64,000 bases of DNA, from the NCBI GenBank assembly GCA_030268105.1, contig BSDZ01000078.1, forward strand, positions 4,565,001 through 4,629,000, given 5' to 3'. Origin of the DNA: Volvox africanus. Taxonomy: Eukaryota; Chlorophyta; Chlorophyceae; Chlamydomonadales; Volvocaceae. Made by a program: the position numbers and the translations under genes. The notes beneath the pieces are model-generated. The model was given only the letters and a program-made list of their open reading frames with translations, made no database searches and was not told where the DNA came from. Positions 13,300 to 25,736 of this stretch are shown here, in pieces (within the stretch, counting starts at the first letter, position 1; each line of letters opens with the position of its first letter).

Positions 13300-14512
13300 G
13301 ATTGGAAACAGGAAGGGGCAAAGGCGGTGGTAGGGGTGGTCCGTGGTTATGGCCGCGGTGGGGGCGGTGGGGGCGAAAGCTATTGGGGACGACTTGAGGA
13401 TGCTCAACGGATGGCATAGGCCGACGGCAGTGTTGGTTCATGGAGGCTGTCAGGGCCAGGATCGGGGCACAGGGTTCAGCATCCTGATGGGTGTAGAAGT
13501 TGGAGCCATGATGGCTTTATGGCATTATGGGGAATGGGCATTTGATAAGGCATGGGAAGAGCACTGTCATGTAATCATGGCCTACCGAGAAAGACAACGT
13601 TTTGAACTCGGGTTCAACATTTAAATGAGCAACTCGGGTCTAGTATTAGTGCTCTTAGCATGCATGTGAAGCCACTGATCTACCTAACTGCACTAAACAC
13701 ACGTTTTCCGGACTGTTTTTGGCCACGCCCCAAACAGTAGCACGAACGACGAGTACGCTGAGTAGAACATTTTGGGAGAAAGTAAGGATGTTCCAGGAAA
13801 CTCAATTTTCAATTAGTACCTTCCGTATCATACTCGGCGTACTCCATCGCCACCAGACTGGTCGGCGTCTAAAGGCACCACAGAAGAGGGTACATCCGGA
13901 CGGTTTCGCCAACACCGTAGCGTCTTAACTTGGACATTACATTGGCAATTCAGGGAAGTCCCCAAAGTTCAAACACCGAAACAAGGGCTTGCTGACTAGG
14001 CGAAGTCTACGCGTCCTCACGCCTACTCGCCGAATAATCGCTAAGCATAACTAATGTTAGATGCACCTCGATTTTCCGATATGGCAAGCTGGTGCTCACT
14101 GATATGCATAGGCATTGGACTGTCTCTTTAGTGACTGAATAATTATTCCAGCTGCAAATTACAAGTGCTACATACAATGACACAATTGCATGTCCTTGCA
14201 ATGCAATATACGATTTAAATTGGTGAGGTGAAAACCATTTGGCAGGGATGTTAAAACGGTTACCGTTGTCGTACAGGTACGGTCACGAAAGGTGACAACC
14301 AAATAGTCAGAGAGGACCAATCGGGCATCATGAATAACAAGAAAGTGCGGGATTTGATCATCAACACGTGAAGGAGTGGTGAACAATACTCTCTGGCTTC
14401 CGTTCTTGTTGCGTGAGGCTTTTGGGTAACGTACTGCTGGAGCTCATAACGCTATCTGCCAAGATTATATTGGCATTATTATACCGTATCATAGTTACCT
14501 GGGGTGGCAGCT
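13300..14512. other. Divergent intergenic region
   Basis: This 1.2 kb separates the minus-strand coiled-coil gene from the plus-strand BCNT-type gene, so it probably holds two divergent promoters. A missing first exon of the minus-strand gene, with a phase-1 donor, may also lie here, but I could not place it. Confidence 0.5.
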
Positions 14513-17505
14513 ATGGCGGGGTTCTTTAATGCTGCTTTGCCATCTGACGATGAGGAGGACGATGATTACAACCCCGCTGCGGACGATACCGCGGAGCGTG
14601 AAGATAGGCCTCAATCGTCCAATCAAGGTCGTGGCGCCGCTGGCAAGAAGCGCAGGTGGCTTGGCATGCGCGTACAGTCTCGCTCAGTTAAACCCAACCA
14701 AGGACTCATCTGCCAGCGACAACACCTCGAGTCTTAGACTTGTGCAGTGATGTGTCGATGTCTGGATTGTCCTTATGTAGGCCGGGTCCCCTGAATTGTG
14801 TAGGTCTCCTGGCCGTCGCGACCGTCGCCGACGGCATGAACACCTTTGGGGCCGAACACCCAATGTACATACCGGCTTTCTGAATATCATGTACATGCAC
14901 ACATTCTCGGTGTTTTTTTGGCTGGCCCGGCATGCAGGCGTGGTGCGGCTAGCACCATCACCGGCGACGAAGATGGTGGTGGCGAGGTTGATGGCGACGG
15001 TGCCAATAACAGTGACGGCGATGACGACGATAGCGACGCGGAGGCCCAGCCGCAGCTTGACCCTCGCGTTCTGGCCAAGCAGGCCAAAGTCGCCTCTTTA
15101 TGGCAACAAATCAACGAGCGTGCAGCGGCCAATGGCAGTGGTACACAGCGGCTGCCCTCCTCGTCGGTCAACCTGGCGACGTTGTGCCGCTCCACGTTGG
15201 GTACTAAGAAACCTAAACGAGCGGAACAGGATGCGGTGGGTACCCGGATACAATACCTCTGGGTCCCGCTTCCAGCGGCGGCTCATCGCTATAGCCAGGT
15301 TGGGGGAATGACGGATGAGGTTGAAAACGGCAGCCCAACAAGCCCCGCGGTACTCTGACTTATGTTTGTCTTCTGGTGTTTGTGATTTCGCAGATTTGGA
15401 TGCGGAGCCTAGGGTTATTGAAGCCATCCAAGCCAGCCAACACAGCCGCCCTTTGGCCTGGGCAGCAGCAGCCGACAGCAGCAGCAGCAACAGCAGCGGT
15501 GGTGGCAGCGCCAGCCGTGGCGGCAGAAGCTGGTGGTGGCAGCGCCAGCACATCACCGCCGCCATCACGCGGTGGCACACCCGGGCCCGGGACGTTTCCG
15601 GAGGATAAGCGTGCGTTGGCCGCGGCAGCCCTGGCGGCAGCACGCGATGCAACGGCAGCGGGGTCGCGGCTGGGGAAGGTGGCCGTTACGGAAGTGCGGC
15701 GTTTTGCCGGCAAGGACATACAGGTGCAGTATGATGATCATGGTGGCATGCAGCGGGATGTGAGTTTGTAATGGGATGTCTCAGAGAACTGGATTGTTGT
15801 CGGGTCGTCAAGGAAGACCCCAAACGTTGATCGCTAAATCGCCGCCTAGATGAACTCGGCTGCTGGGGTGGGCTTGCAGTGGGATTCGCCATGGCCTACC
15901 ACCGCTCTTTGCCTATTCCTATGCACGCACCGCACCTACCTACTTGCTCTTTGCCTATCTAAGCACGCACCGCACCTACCTACTGCACCTACCGCACTTA
16001 CCTACTTTTGCAAGAGGGGGTGTGCCCGGTTGCAGCATCGCCGAATTACTTGGCGTACCTGCAGAGCCGCTGCCCTCTTGACGGGAGGCAGAAGTCTTGC
16101 GTTTACGTGCTCTCGTTTCTTCTGCCATGTTCCGTCCCCGAAGGTGACTTTGCACGTGGACAAGGACAGCAAGGAGGCGCAGAAAGCTGCCGCCCGCGCC
16201 GCCGCGCCGCCGCCGCCTCCCGCCTCCTCCGGTCTGGACGCGGTGCTGGCAGAGATTGAAAAGAAGAAAAAGGTGGGCTTATGTTCATGCATGTGTAGGC
16301 ACTGTATCAGTTTATGAGGAGCAGATAGACGGGATAGGGGGGGGAGGGGTAAGGAAAGCACTCAGACCTGTAGGGGCCAGGGAGGGCTCAGCGCTGAAAG
16401 CCGCATGTGAGGGGTTTCCTTCTGATGGGTGCTTGGGGCGGTGGGCGTCAACACGTGCTGTTTAACCTTTCCCGATCTTGGCCTTCGCGTTATTCATGTG
16501 TTCCTCAAAGTTGCAGTCTCAAGTTTCGATATTACCCCCCCCCCCGCCTTTCCCAACGTGGCCACTACCGCCGGGCGTATTTCTTGAGTGTCTTCCTGGA
16601 TGGCAGACGATGACCACCACATGACGTGACCCGCATCACTACTAACATCAGGTTTAAGTCATCACTGCTTTCCAGCCACAGCGGAATGCACAGCTTGGGC
16701 CTCAGTGCCTAGATCGCCATGTCTCTAGCCTTTGTGGCCCCACTGCTGTACTCTCTGTATGTATATTGGTCTCTTGCTTCCTCCTCTCCGTCCCGCCCGC
16801 CAGGTCAGCGTCTTGGACAAGACCAAGGCAGACTGGAGCGAGTACAAGGTGGGTATGGTGCCGGGGAATGGGTGAGCGGGGGCTGAGCCAGCAGGGCCGT
16901 GTGGGTGGGGTTTCCCTACTTGCCATCACATTGACGTCTCACCCTGATAGCGACCTGTTGCCGGGTCTCCTTTCATCCCGCAGGCCGCCAACACTCAGGT
17001 GGATGAGGAGCTCGAGACGTACAAAAGGAGCGGAGAGCAGTATCTCGATAAACAGGTGCGTGCATGTATTTGGAAGGAGGAATCACCTTTAAATGGTATG
17101 TGAAGACATAAACGCACAGGACAAATGCATGGCTGTAGCTTGTTTGTATGTACACGGTTTTGGGGATCAGTGTGCGTTGGGTTGGGAGTCAGCGCGTGGG
17201 CGCGGCTGGGAAGCCGGTTTGGGGTCGGGAGCCTGCCGTAAAGAAGATGCCCTGGCTTTGGGCCTTCGTTTCGTGTCATTTATTCGTTAAGCCTCTAGTT
17301 GGCGCTTCCGAAAATGGTCCCATTCTTCGACTTAGCCCTCCCTGGCCAGCCTTTTGATCATCACTCTCCTGCCACCCACGTCTTCGTGGCCCTTCCCATT
17401 GCTCCACTGGAACAGAACTTCCTCAAACGCGCTGAGTTGCGGGAGTACGAGAAGGAGCGTGACTTACGCCTGGCGTCTGATGTGCGCACCCGGGGCCGAC
17501 TGTAG
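14513..17505 (+). CDS. BCNT-C domain protein, CFDP1/Swc5-type SWR1 complex subunit (7 exons)
   Basis: Model: join(14513..14655, 14938..15235, 15394..15723, 16144..16272, 16804..16848, 16984..17055, 17416..17505), 368 residues. All phases agree. Met-Ala-Gly-Phe-Phe leads into an acidic start (DDEEDDDYNP) typical of BCNT/Bucentaur proteins. Exon 2 adds a second acidic tract and a basic KKPKR patch. Exon 3 ends with the family strand VTEVRRFAGKDIQ. Exons 5-7 encode the BCNT-C domain: VLDKTKADWSEYK, then VDEELETYKRSGEQYLDKQ, then FLKRAELREYEKERDLRL at the C-terminus. In yeast and animals this protein is a subunit of the SWR1/SRCAP remodeller that deposits histone H2A.Z, and it works in the nucleus. 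Exon 3 carries an Ala-rich insertion not typical of the family. A TGTAA motif lies 544 bases past the stop. The boundary of exon 3 (ATT at 15394) is the least certain splice. Confidence 0.93.
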
Positions 17506-19361
17506 CATGCGCAGCAGTAGTAGTGTCGTAGCAGCACTGGCGCAGCAGTAGCAACTCGGCGGTAACTATGACAGAAGAAGTCTAGGGATCTGTAGCCGAC
17601 AAATCGTAAGCTCTGAGCCTCGGTACATACCTGTTGTATGCCCTCGTACGCACCTGTTGCAGCTGGCTGGTTAGGTAGGACAATGCGTTGCCGCGAACGG
17701 GAGATATACCGGGGAGGTTCAAGGTTATCACGGATGTCTTTGTTTTGATCTGTCGCTATTGATCCAAAGGGTTCACGGTCGCGGCGCGGCGCAGGCACCA
17801 TGGCGAGGAAGATTTGCCCCGCAATTGGCAGTTGGGCAGGCAGCTGTGCCGTGGACGCCCACAATGGGGCAGAAGAGATATATGCTTTCTGTGTATGGTG
17901 TTTCTTGGCTGGCATGCGGTCACATTCATGCGGGCGGCTGCGGGCTGGAGGTGGCCTATGGTTTTGTTTGGAAGAGGGAGAGGCGAGACGGTGATGCATG
18001 TGGTAACCTGGACGGAGGAACAATTACGGGTCTGCCGTGAAGGATTGTTGTAAATAATCAGGGTCCAAAATGTTGATTGGAGATTGTGATCTTTTTGCGT
18101 GTGGTACTGCGGTTTGCACGGCAAATGGTCTCTACGGCCTACCGTTGGTCCTGACTCACCAACCTGGATTGCAGTACAGGCGAAGATAGGTAGAACGCCG
18201 ATGTCTGGTATTTCAAGTTCATTCAATTGGCAATCGGCATGCAGGCATATTGACTTGTCACATTTCAGCAGGTTATCCTGTAACTAAGTACCAATGGGCG
18301 ATTCAAGTCCCTCTCAGTCCAGTGAACCGAGAAACTTGGGGGCACTAGTTTGCCAAATAATTCCTGCATCAGAAGGAGAAACTATGGATGCGCTCTATCG
18401 CAAAATCAGTCGCGACAAGCGGACGTGGCGATGCGAGCAAACAAAAAAATCTTCCGATCTGTTGCAGAGGGCATGGGTAGGCTCTTTAGTGTCGATAAAG
18501 GACCAGGAAATACATCTGGAATAAATGCACACGAAGGTGTTCCCCGCGCGTACATTCGGCAGGAGCTTTTGCGGCCTATTGCTGAGGGGCGATGGGACAA
18601 AGAGAACGCCTATAATGGATTGTCTTTGCTCATCAAGGGCATTTATGAAGGCCAGGTATTCCATGGGCGCGTTTGCGTAAATCACCGACCATCGCGAGCC
18701 CTTGACTCCCCTAGTTGCCCCACGCTTTGGTGTCCAGCAGCGTATATAGAAGGTGGCGCGCAATATTAACATGAAATTTATCATCCTCATTTTTCCACCT
18801 GGAGAAACCCCAAGCCCAAGTGTGCGCAGTAGCGGCACAATAGTGCAAGTACCTTGAGTGCGTGCGCGCAGCGCATAGCTCTTTGGGTCCGCCACGAATT
18901 ACCACCTCTGGAACCCTCTAACATTCGCCCCTTGTCCCTGGGGATACCGCTTCCCCGCTCGCCAATGTCTCTTTATGGGTATCTATGTGTGCATCCGTGC
19001 GCACGCGCGCGCGTGTGTGTGTGCCATTTGGCGACCTACAACCGGTTTCGTAGCGCAGTAGGGCCCCTTGAAACATCCCCTACATGGCCGTAGACTTTCA
19101 GCCGAGCCGCGCGGGAGCTTTCTGACTAAAGTGGCATAATACCACCTGTCGTACCACCTGTCGAATACGCTGTTAGGTGGAACGGAGGCGCCGCTGGTAC
19201 CATGTGCGCGATGCAGCACGTTTTCATTGAATATGAATATAACTCACAGCACCTGTGGCTGACTTGGGAACTTACTGTCTCTCCTCCCCCCCTTCTCAAA
19301 TCCAATCTTAACCCCAACGACGTGCTCTCCGACCTTATCTGTGGGGCAGGGTTACGCAGCA
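17506..19361. other. 3' UTR of the BCNT gene and upstream region of the MYND gene
   Basis: The first ~550 bases are probably 3' UTR ending near the TGTAA at 18049. Overlapping open frames at 18294-18895 (76-166 codons on both strands) have no recognisable domain and no supporting splice sites, so I do not call a gene there. The remainder should include promoter and 5' UTR of the MYND gene. Confidence 0.5.
18049..18053 (+). terminator. TGTAA poly(A) signal candidate for the BCNT-type gene
   Basis: TGTAA is the usual polyadenylation signal of chlamydomonadalean algae. This copy is in the correct orientation, 544 bases past the BCNT stop codon. Confidence 0.5.
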
Positions 19362-22300
19362 ATGCCATACGACATGACCGTGAAGATAAACAACCTGCTG
19401 CAGATCGTTCAGGATAATATGCCTTACATGGATGTCAATGGGCGCCGTGCGCAGGGGGATGATAGCCCAGCCCGATACGCGCTGCGGTGAGCATGAGTGA
19501 AGCCACCACCTCGTGCACCCTCCCATTGTGTTTGCTTCTTGTTACCCTCATCTGCGTATTTTTCGATCCTCTCTTGCGACGTAATGTTGAGGTTTTAGGG
19601 GGGTTTAGGCGTTAAATCATCCCTATGAGTGTGTCTTACGTCCTTCATTCCTTCCCTGACATGATACGTTTTTTTAATATACAATACACATATTATATAC
19701 GCATATACGAAAGTATATTATAGGGTTTTATCGGCCATCTTTCCCTTTCCCTGCGTCCCTGCGCCTCCGTGTCTACGGGCGCTCGTATGCGCTGCCCTGA
19801 CAGAGTTTCGTTCGTCTGCGTCTCTCTGGTCGTCGCCTCCTCCTTGTCTCTTGGAGCGGGTCAGAGGGGGTCTGTGGAGGCGGAGACTGTGCTGCTGCAG
19901 TCCAAGGTGAGAGGGCTGAGGCAGGGGGCAGGGGGAGAGAGAGACATGGGTGCCAGAAATGGGGGTCCTAAGGATACTGAAAGACCCACCCAGGGGTGCC
20001 CTAAAGGTTGCCATGTGGTCATGTGCTTACAAGGCATGCTATGCAGGTCACGTGATTCAGCGGCGCCAGCGGCTACGTTGCAAAATGCGGATGTGTGGAT
20101 GCTTGTGTGCATGTGTGGATGTGTGAGGATGTGGGGGTGCGGGAGGGAGGGTCCGGGATGTAATGGATGTTGAATAGCAGGCAGGGTTATCCACCTTTCC
20201 TTTGCGGACGTACCGCCTAGGCAAAGGAGATTGCGGTGACTGCGATGGACAAGCTGGGAGGGCCGCTCACACACGAAGGCACGCTCACGGCCGAGGATAA
20301 GGCCTATATCGCGCGGCTGGCCACAGCCAGTGGTCCCGAAGTCCAGCATTTGGTGGTCGCCACTCCGATGAACGTGCTGGCGCTGTACATGTTGCAGGTG
20401 GGGCGTCCTTCGGCACTTGGCGCTGGTTTATTCTTTCGAACGGCTACAGCCGATAGGAACAATCATTTGAAGGCCGTGCTTGGTTAAGCTGGAAGATGAG
20501 AATGAGATTATGTAATCATTACCCTACCCCCTTTAACATACACACACGCACACATACACGCGCACAAACGCAAACACATGTTCAGACCAACACGGCCCTC
20601 GTCTCCGTCCGGTTTGTTACTCTTATCTGGCGGCTCTTTCGCTGCAGGTACAGTACGACATCGAAATGCGGGTGATCAAATGGGTTCTAAATTACGTGGC
20701 CGCACTGTGCGCCAAGCAGGTAGGACTGACGGATGTGGTCGGCCGTGGTGATGCGGGATACCCAGTGGCGGGCTCGTCAGAGGAAGGGCAAGGGCAAGGG
20801 CAAGGGCAAGGGGAAGGGGAAGGGGAAGGGAGGAGGAGTTGTGACCGGAGGGTCAAAAGACTGGAACTACTGGAACTACTGGAACTACTGGAACCGGAAC
20901 TGGAACTCGTGTAGGGCTGCTTTCCCAAGTAAGAAACCATACATGGAACATGTGCAGGGAACGTGCGTCTCTGTCTGAGATTACCACGTACTGTTAAGCA
21001 CTGAACCACGGACCGATGACGGCGCCTGCCGCCGGGGGAAGTTGGGGAATATGTGCCTCTCTTGGCTTGCCTGGCTGTCTTGCCTGCGGCATGCATTATC
21101 GCGGTTTGGATTTTGGATGGTATAGACTTCCATTCCGACTGCAGCCCGCAGCTTGCCAGTGAGTCCTCCCTCTCTCCGGTGACACCTGCCTTCAGTATTG
21201 ACATGTTTTGTGGTGATGGTGTCGTGGTGGGGTGGTGGTACTCAACGAACAGGAGTTCAGCCGCGCGCTCTCTCAGTCTGTCGTCGTACAAGGGCCTTCT
21301 GCTCGCGCCGCCCCGCTCGCTGCGTGGGTGCGTCACAGCTCGGCGCTGGGTAAGCTTGAGCCGGCCAGTCCGTTGTCTGGCTTCATGGTTGCGGAGGCGC
21401 GTGCTGCCGAGGGGCCCAACACGCAGAGCCTGGCACTGATGAAGGCTGCGGCTGAGGTGGGTAGGTGGCTGAGGTGGTCGGGTGGCTGAGGTGGTCGGGT
21501 GGGGAGCCGGCGTCGTGGGGCACATTTTATTCTTTTGGATAAATGCGTGTTGGGAGGTGAAAGATGGACGGCTCCTGAAATGGACTTTGCCTGGGCCACG
21601 AACAGATATGGACTCTCGGAGTTTCCACCACTCGCAGCATAAACGCACCTAGCTGCATACGCCAAAAGCGTACCGTGGCCCCCTGCTGCGAGTCTAGGCT
21701 GCCGAGCGTCGTGGTGACGACCTTTTGGCCTGGTTGGCTCGGCTCGATGTGGCTGAGCTCCTGATGCACGGCGCCCAGGGACCAACCTTCTCCGAAGGCG
21801 AGGTCCTGCAGGTGAGCAAAACCGAGTGGAAGGAGTCTTCCGGGACATTCATCGTGCCGTATGCTCCGGATACGGGTTGCGTGTATGTTTTCTTTGCACG
21901 TCGTTGCACGCACACACCGTCCGGGGTCCAAGCTATCTTATTTTGTACCATACTGATCTTCGTGTGGCCAATCCGTGGCATTATAGGCGACTGTGTGTCC
22001 TTGGTGGTGTTGGTGGTGTTGGTGGGGTGAGGTGGGTGGTGTTGGTGTGGGTGAGGTGGGGTGAGGTGGGTGGTGTTGGTGTGGGTGATGTCATGCGGCC
22101 CGGATTCCGATACTCTTTCATCCGCGTTTGTCATCCTAGGAGTTCGAGAAGTCAGCGGCTCAAGAAGCCTCCGCCAAGAGCTGGGGCGGCGCCTTCCTGC
22201 TGGAGAGTCAGTGCCGTGCAAACGAGGAATCTTTGAAAGAGGTGAGCGTGCCGGGGAAGTCGCTTTTTAAAGCAATAGCGCCCTCGTGAGAGGGAGGGGA

Positions 22301-23564
22301 CCAGGCTGAGAAACGGGCCTGGAGCAGGACGTCATGGACTCATGCTGGTCTAACGTTGTCCTCGTACTTCATCTCTTCGTGCGCAGGCCCTCCAATCGGC
22401 GCGCGAGCAACATCAGAAGCAGCTGGCGGAGACTGGACTGGCCGCTACGGCGGAGGATGATGGGCGCCTGCCAAGTGTCAAAGTTCGCGGCGATTGGAAG
22501 GCGCTAGCTCCAGGAGCGGTGTCTCTCCGGGAGTGCGCTAGCTGCAAGAAGCTGTTTCAGAAGGTAATCCGACGGACGATTTGCTTAACATAACTGCAAT
22601 TTCTGTTTTCATATTATTCTTATTTTGTTTTATATAAGGATAATATGTAACCATGTAAGTAGTATATTAAGAACATATTTACCTTGCACAGTTCAAAAGC
22701 CTTGTGCGACCGGAAATGGATTTGCTTCAATTTTTACTTCGTTGATATGAATGCACCATTGAAACTAACAATGAAAGACATAGTGTGCGCCTGTGAAAAG
22801 ATATGAACAAATAAAGTTGAGCCTCACTTCGTCAAAATGTGCGCCCGGTGAGATTTGAACTCACGCAGCTTTCGCTATGGGAAAGCTCCTTCTCAAGCTT
22901 GAGACCCACCCGTTAGACCACTCCGGCACAGGCGCCCGGGAACCCCGGAAGCTGAGATGCTCGGGAGCTTGACATTGCCTTTATATACAAACGCAGAGGT
23001 CGCACAGTTGCCTATCCTTGAGGCTCTTATTTGTTTTTGTCATACTTTCCCTAAACCTTTTTTGCTTGGCTATTCATGCATATCTTTCTGTCCTTCGCAT
23101 CCTAAGCACTTCAAACATCGTCCGATATACATGCTTTTTAGTAGCTCGTGGTTCCATTTCGCTCTCTGTTGCAATTGTGTGTTCCTGCAATTACCTCACT
23201 CGTTCTTACTCACTTATTCCTACACAACAGACCTCTTTCCACTGGGGTCTTTGCCTCATTGCACCTCCACTTATCTGGGGTGAGGCACCTGTCTTCATAT
23301 GCCGGACCAAACACCTCGTACTCGCATCATATGTTCAAATACTCAAAGCTGTCGCCTCGCTATGGCCTCGCGCATTCTTCCTCCTTCCATGAACTTCCCT
23401 TCCCTTAGGCGATGACATGTGGCAAATGCAAGCAGGTTTGGTACTGTGGACGCGATTGCCAGATGGCCCATTGGCGGGCGGGTCACAGGGAAGAATGTGT
23501 GCTGCTGGCGAAAGCTGCAGCCAAGGCAGCAGCATCGAAAAGTGCAGCGGACGACGACATCTAA
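19362..23564 (+). CDS. MYND-type zinc finger protein (9 exons)
   Basis: Model: join(19362..19486, 19867..19906, 20221..20397, 20648..20719, 21253..21456, 21698..21811, 22140..22241, 22387..22563, 23409..23564), 388 residues, every junction in phase. Start: MPYDMTVKINNLLQIVQDNM. The middle is helical and soluble, with no transmembrane segment (AKEIAVTAMDKLGGPLTHEG, YDIEMRVIKWVLNYVAALCA, LARLDVAELLMHGAQGPTF). The last two exons form a complete MYND finger. CASCKK comes from the eighth exon; TCGKC, YCGRDC, the AHW motif and HREEC come from the ninth. This gives seven Cys and one His in the canonical C-x2-C, C-x2-C, C-x3-C, H-x3-C spacing. MYND fingers bind proline-rich peptides in partner proteins. 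The upstream region matches no family I can name, so the cellular role is unknown. The 5' border of the 21253 exon is the weakest splice, and an upstream coding exon joined at 19351 cannot be excluded. Confidence 0.85.
20769..20910 (+). repeat. Short tandem repeats in an intron of the MYND gene
   Basis: A hexamer array of GGGCAA then GGGGAA (about 20785-20832) is followed by four to five copies of CTGGAACTA (about 20861-20905). Both lie in the intron after 20719 and translate to Gly-Lys and Asn-Tyr-Trp runs, which are not coding. Confidence 0.85.
22840..22935 (-). tRNA. tRNA-Leu(CAA) with a short intron
   Basis: On the minus strand, the acceptor arm GCGCCTG pairs with CGGGCGC (one G-U) and is followed by discriminator A. 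The D arm is CCG...CGG with the A-box core TGGTCTAACGG. The T arm is GTGAG/CTCAC around TTCAAAT, and a long variable arm (AGC-GAAA-GCT) marks a class II tRNA. The anticodon loop reads CTCAAG with anticodon CAA. It is followed by an insert of about 14 bases beginning CTTGAG, whose TTG can pair with CAA, as in eukaryotic tRNA introns; the 3' half of the anticodon stem is then CCCA. A TTTT Pol III terminator lies two bases past the 3' end (22837-22834). The gene sits antisense inside the last intron of the MYND gene. Exact intron ends are uncertain, and one U-U mismatch occurs in the anticodon stem. Confidence 0.85.
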
Positions 23565-23789
23565 CGAGGAGACATGAGTCCGTGTTTCATCTTACCTTGT
23601 CCGATGTCGATGGTGCTATGTGATCTCACACTCTTGGGACAGTTGCCTGCCCGAACACAACCCTCATCCGGCTTTGGCAAAAGGGCCGTGGAAAGCAAGC
23701 GCGCGCACCTATGTGTGTGTGTGTGAGAGAGAGAGTGTGGCTTGCGGGGAATGTATAGGTGAAGAGATATGATTGCCTGGACGTCCCTG

Positions 23790-23794
23790 TGTAA
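23790..23794 (+). terminator. TGTAA poly(A) signal candidate for the MYND gene
   Basis: TGTAA in the sense orientation, 226 bases past the stop codon of the MYND gene and followed by no further plus-strand exon. Confidence 0.55.
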
Positions 23795-24576
23795 CCGCCT
23801 TCATGTCTAGGATGGCGCGGTGGACAGGTACGTATGATTAAGTGCTCAAAAAAACCCGATACGGCGGCAAGGCAGAACGTTGGGGATGACTGTCTCTTAT
23901 CTGCCAGGCATCCACCGCCCCACTACTGTTAATGTGAGTGCATATTGATGCGCCTGCGATCATCGGCCGAGTGTTGCGGTGTTGCGGTCTTGCCCACCAG
24001 CCCTAACGACTATGGATAGCTCGCATGCTCATGTTTATGCCCCCATTGCCATCATGTTCATCGCCTTCCTACCAAAGTGGCATTCGTTGATGTTTGTTTA
24101 TATGTGCCTTTCTCGGATGTGAACGTGGGTTATATTCCAAGGCGTTGCACCGTCCGTCATGCGTTCCCAACCTGATGCGTTTGATAGTGTCGGCATGTGT
24201 TGCTTTGAACTCGTTCATCAATCTTTCCCTCAGCACGACCCGAAGAAGATTCAGTATTCCATGTATGATGCCTCCCCCGCCCCGTTTAGTAGTGGGTAAG
24301 CCTTTCATACGCCTCTGCCTGTTCCGGCAGCCCTCGGTAGGTGATGGCACAAGGCAGGGGTGAGTTAAGGTGCAGATCACATAGAAGTGGGCAGCACGCA
24401 CACGTGCGCATACGGCACCGCAAATTGATTAATACCTACATTTCGCACTGGGATTGTATTTCATCGTGCTTCCGATAAATAGGGGGTGTGACGTGCAAAG
24501 AGGTCATCCCGATATAATATCCGTATTTTTATCAACCTACCAGAGTTTCACCCCAGGTGCTGCTATCTGGGAATTC

Positions 24577-24645
24577 CATCTGTCTGTCAGTCGTGTCTGT
24601 CAGTCGTGTCTGTCAGTCGTGTCTGTCAGTCTTGTCTGTCTGTCT
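24577..24645 (+). repeat. 13-bp minisatellite, GTGTCTGTCAGTC type
   Basis: About five tandem copies of a 13-base unit made of GTCTGTCAGTC modules. It lies in the convergent intergenic region. Confidence 0.85.
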
Positions 24646-25613
24646 GTTGATACGGACATTATACATCATGCACCTTTTTAGGATGGCGTCTCTTGAAGCA
24701 AACGAGCGAAGGTTTTCGTGCGCACCGCGGCACCGCCGGCAGCGCCGAGAATTGAAGTTGTGTGGCATCGAACATGTCATGCCAGGTCTCAGGTTTTGGT
24801 TCGTCGATACAAAACTGTGTACATGTTGTCCTCCCAGTCCAGGTAATCCATCCACAGCCCCCTTTGCTTATTTATTCTGAAGTTGCCAAGGACGCTGAAG
24901 TTATATATGTGCTGCTGACGACGACGCAAACTGTTACAACCAGGGTTACCACGTTATATACGACTGAAGCAACAGTTTTCAACGACCGAAGGTGCCCTGA
25001 TAGATGAATTTAGCACCATATACAAGCACCCTGCAACTGCAGGATGCATAAAGCAACGGAAGAAAACCCTTCCAGGACCGTTGGCCGCTTACATCAACAC
25101 CACATGCAACACGCGGCTGCTGGCCTGCAAACATCCTTAAGCCCTACTCCCTCGCCGATGTGACTCACATACGCAAACACTCCAATACGTAACCAGTATT
25201 GTGTAATGCAAAGGTGTACTGCTGTACGAACGTGCAGCGGACAAACGACCCGTACTGCGGCATCTGCGACGGATTTGTGGCCTGCATGGGTTTGCATCTC
25301 GATTCCCGATGTCTAACGAACCGCCCGTCATGGCCCCCATAACTCTAGATGGCAGAGGCGTACACGGTCTCAGCATCCAGCAAAGGCAGCATACCCCAAT
25401 GGTCACGATGATCGTGAGAATTTTCAGAAACACACGAAAATACACCACCGCCCGGTATGGCATCCTGCAGGTGAGCCCTGAAACGGCAGAGACCGGGGAG
25501 CCCTAGCCCACCACCGCACGTAGCTATGTAGCTGACGAAGTCTTTTATTGTGGGCTGAGAGCAACTGGATGGGGATCCGGTACTGGTCGCAACTACAAAG
25601 TTCTCCTCCTCAC

Positions 25614-25733
25614 GACCACCACCACCACCACCACCACCACCACCACCACCACCACCACCACCACCACCACCACCACCACCATCACCATCACCATCACCAT
25701 CACCATCATCACCACCACCACCACCACCACCTT
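25614..25733. repeat. (ACC)n/(ATC)n trinucleotide microsatellite
   Basis: About 120 bases of ACC repeats with an internal ATCACC block. It begins four bases past the stop codon of the minus-strand unidentified gene, so it lies in that gene's 3' UTR as GGT/GTG repeats. A plus-strand poly-His frame across it is an artefact of the repeat. Confidence 0.95.
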
Positions 25734-25736
25734 GCT

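Larger units (their letters stand above)
23565..25736. other. Convergent 3' region between the MYND gene and the unidentified minus-strand gene
   Basis: No coding exon is supported. The 3' UTRs of both flanking genes should meet here. TTACA (minus-strand TGTAA) occurs at 25089-25093 and 24934-24938. A minisatellite lies at 24577-24645. Confidence 0.55.

Noticed and set aside
18294..18895. Overlapping plus and minus frames of 76-166 codons between the BCNT and MYND genes
   Set aside because: No domain, no splice-consistent partner and no codon-composition signal to prefer either strand.
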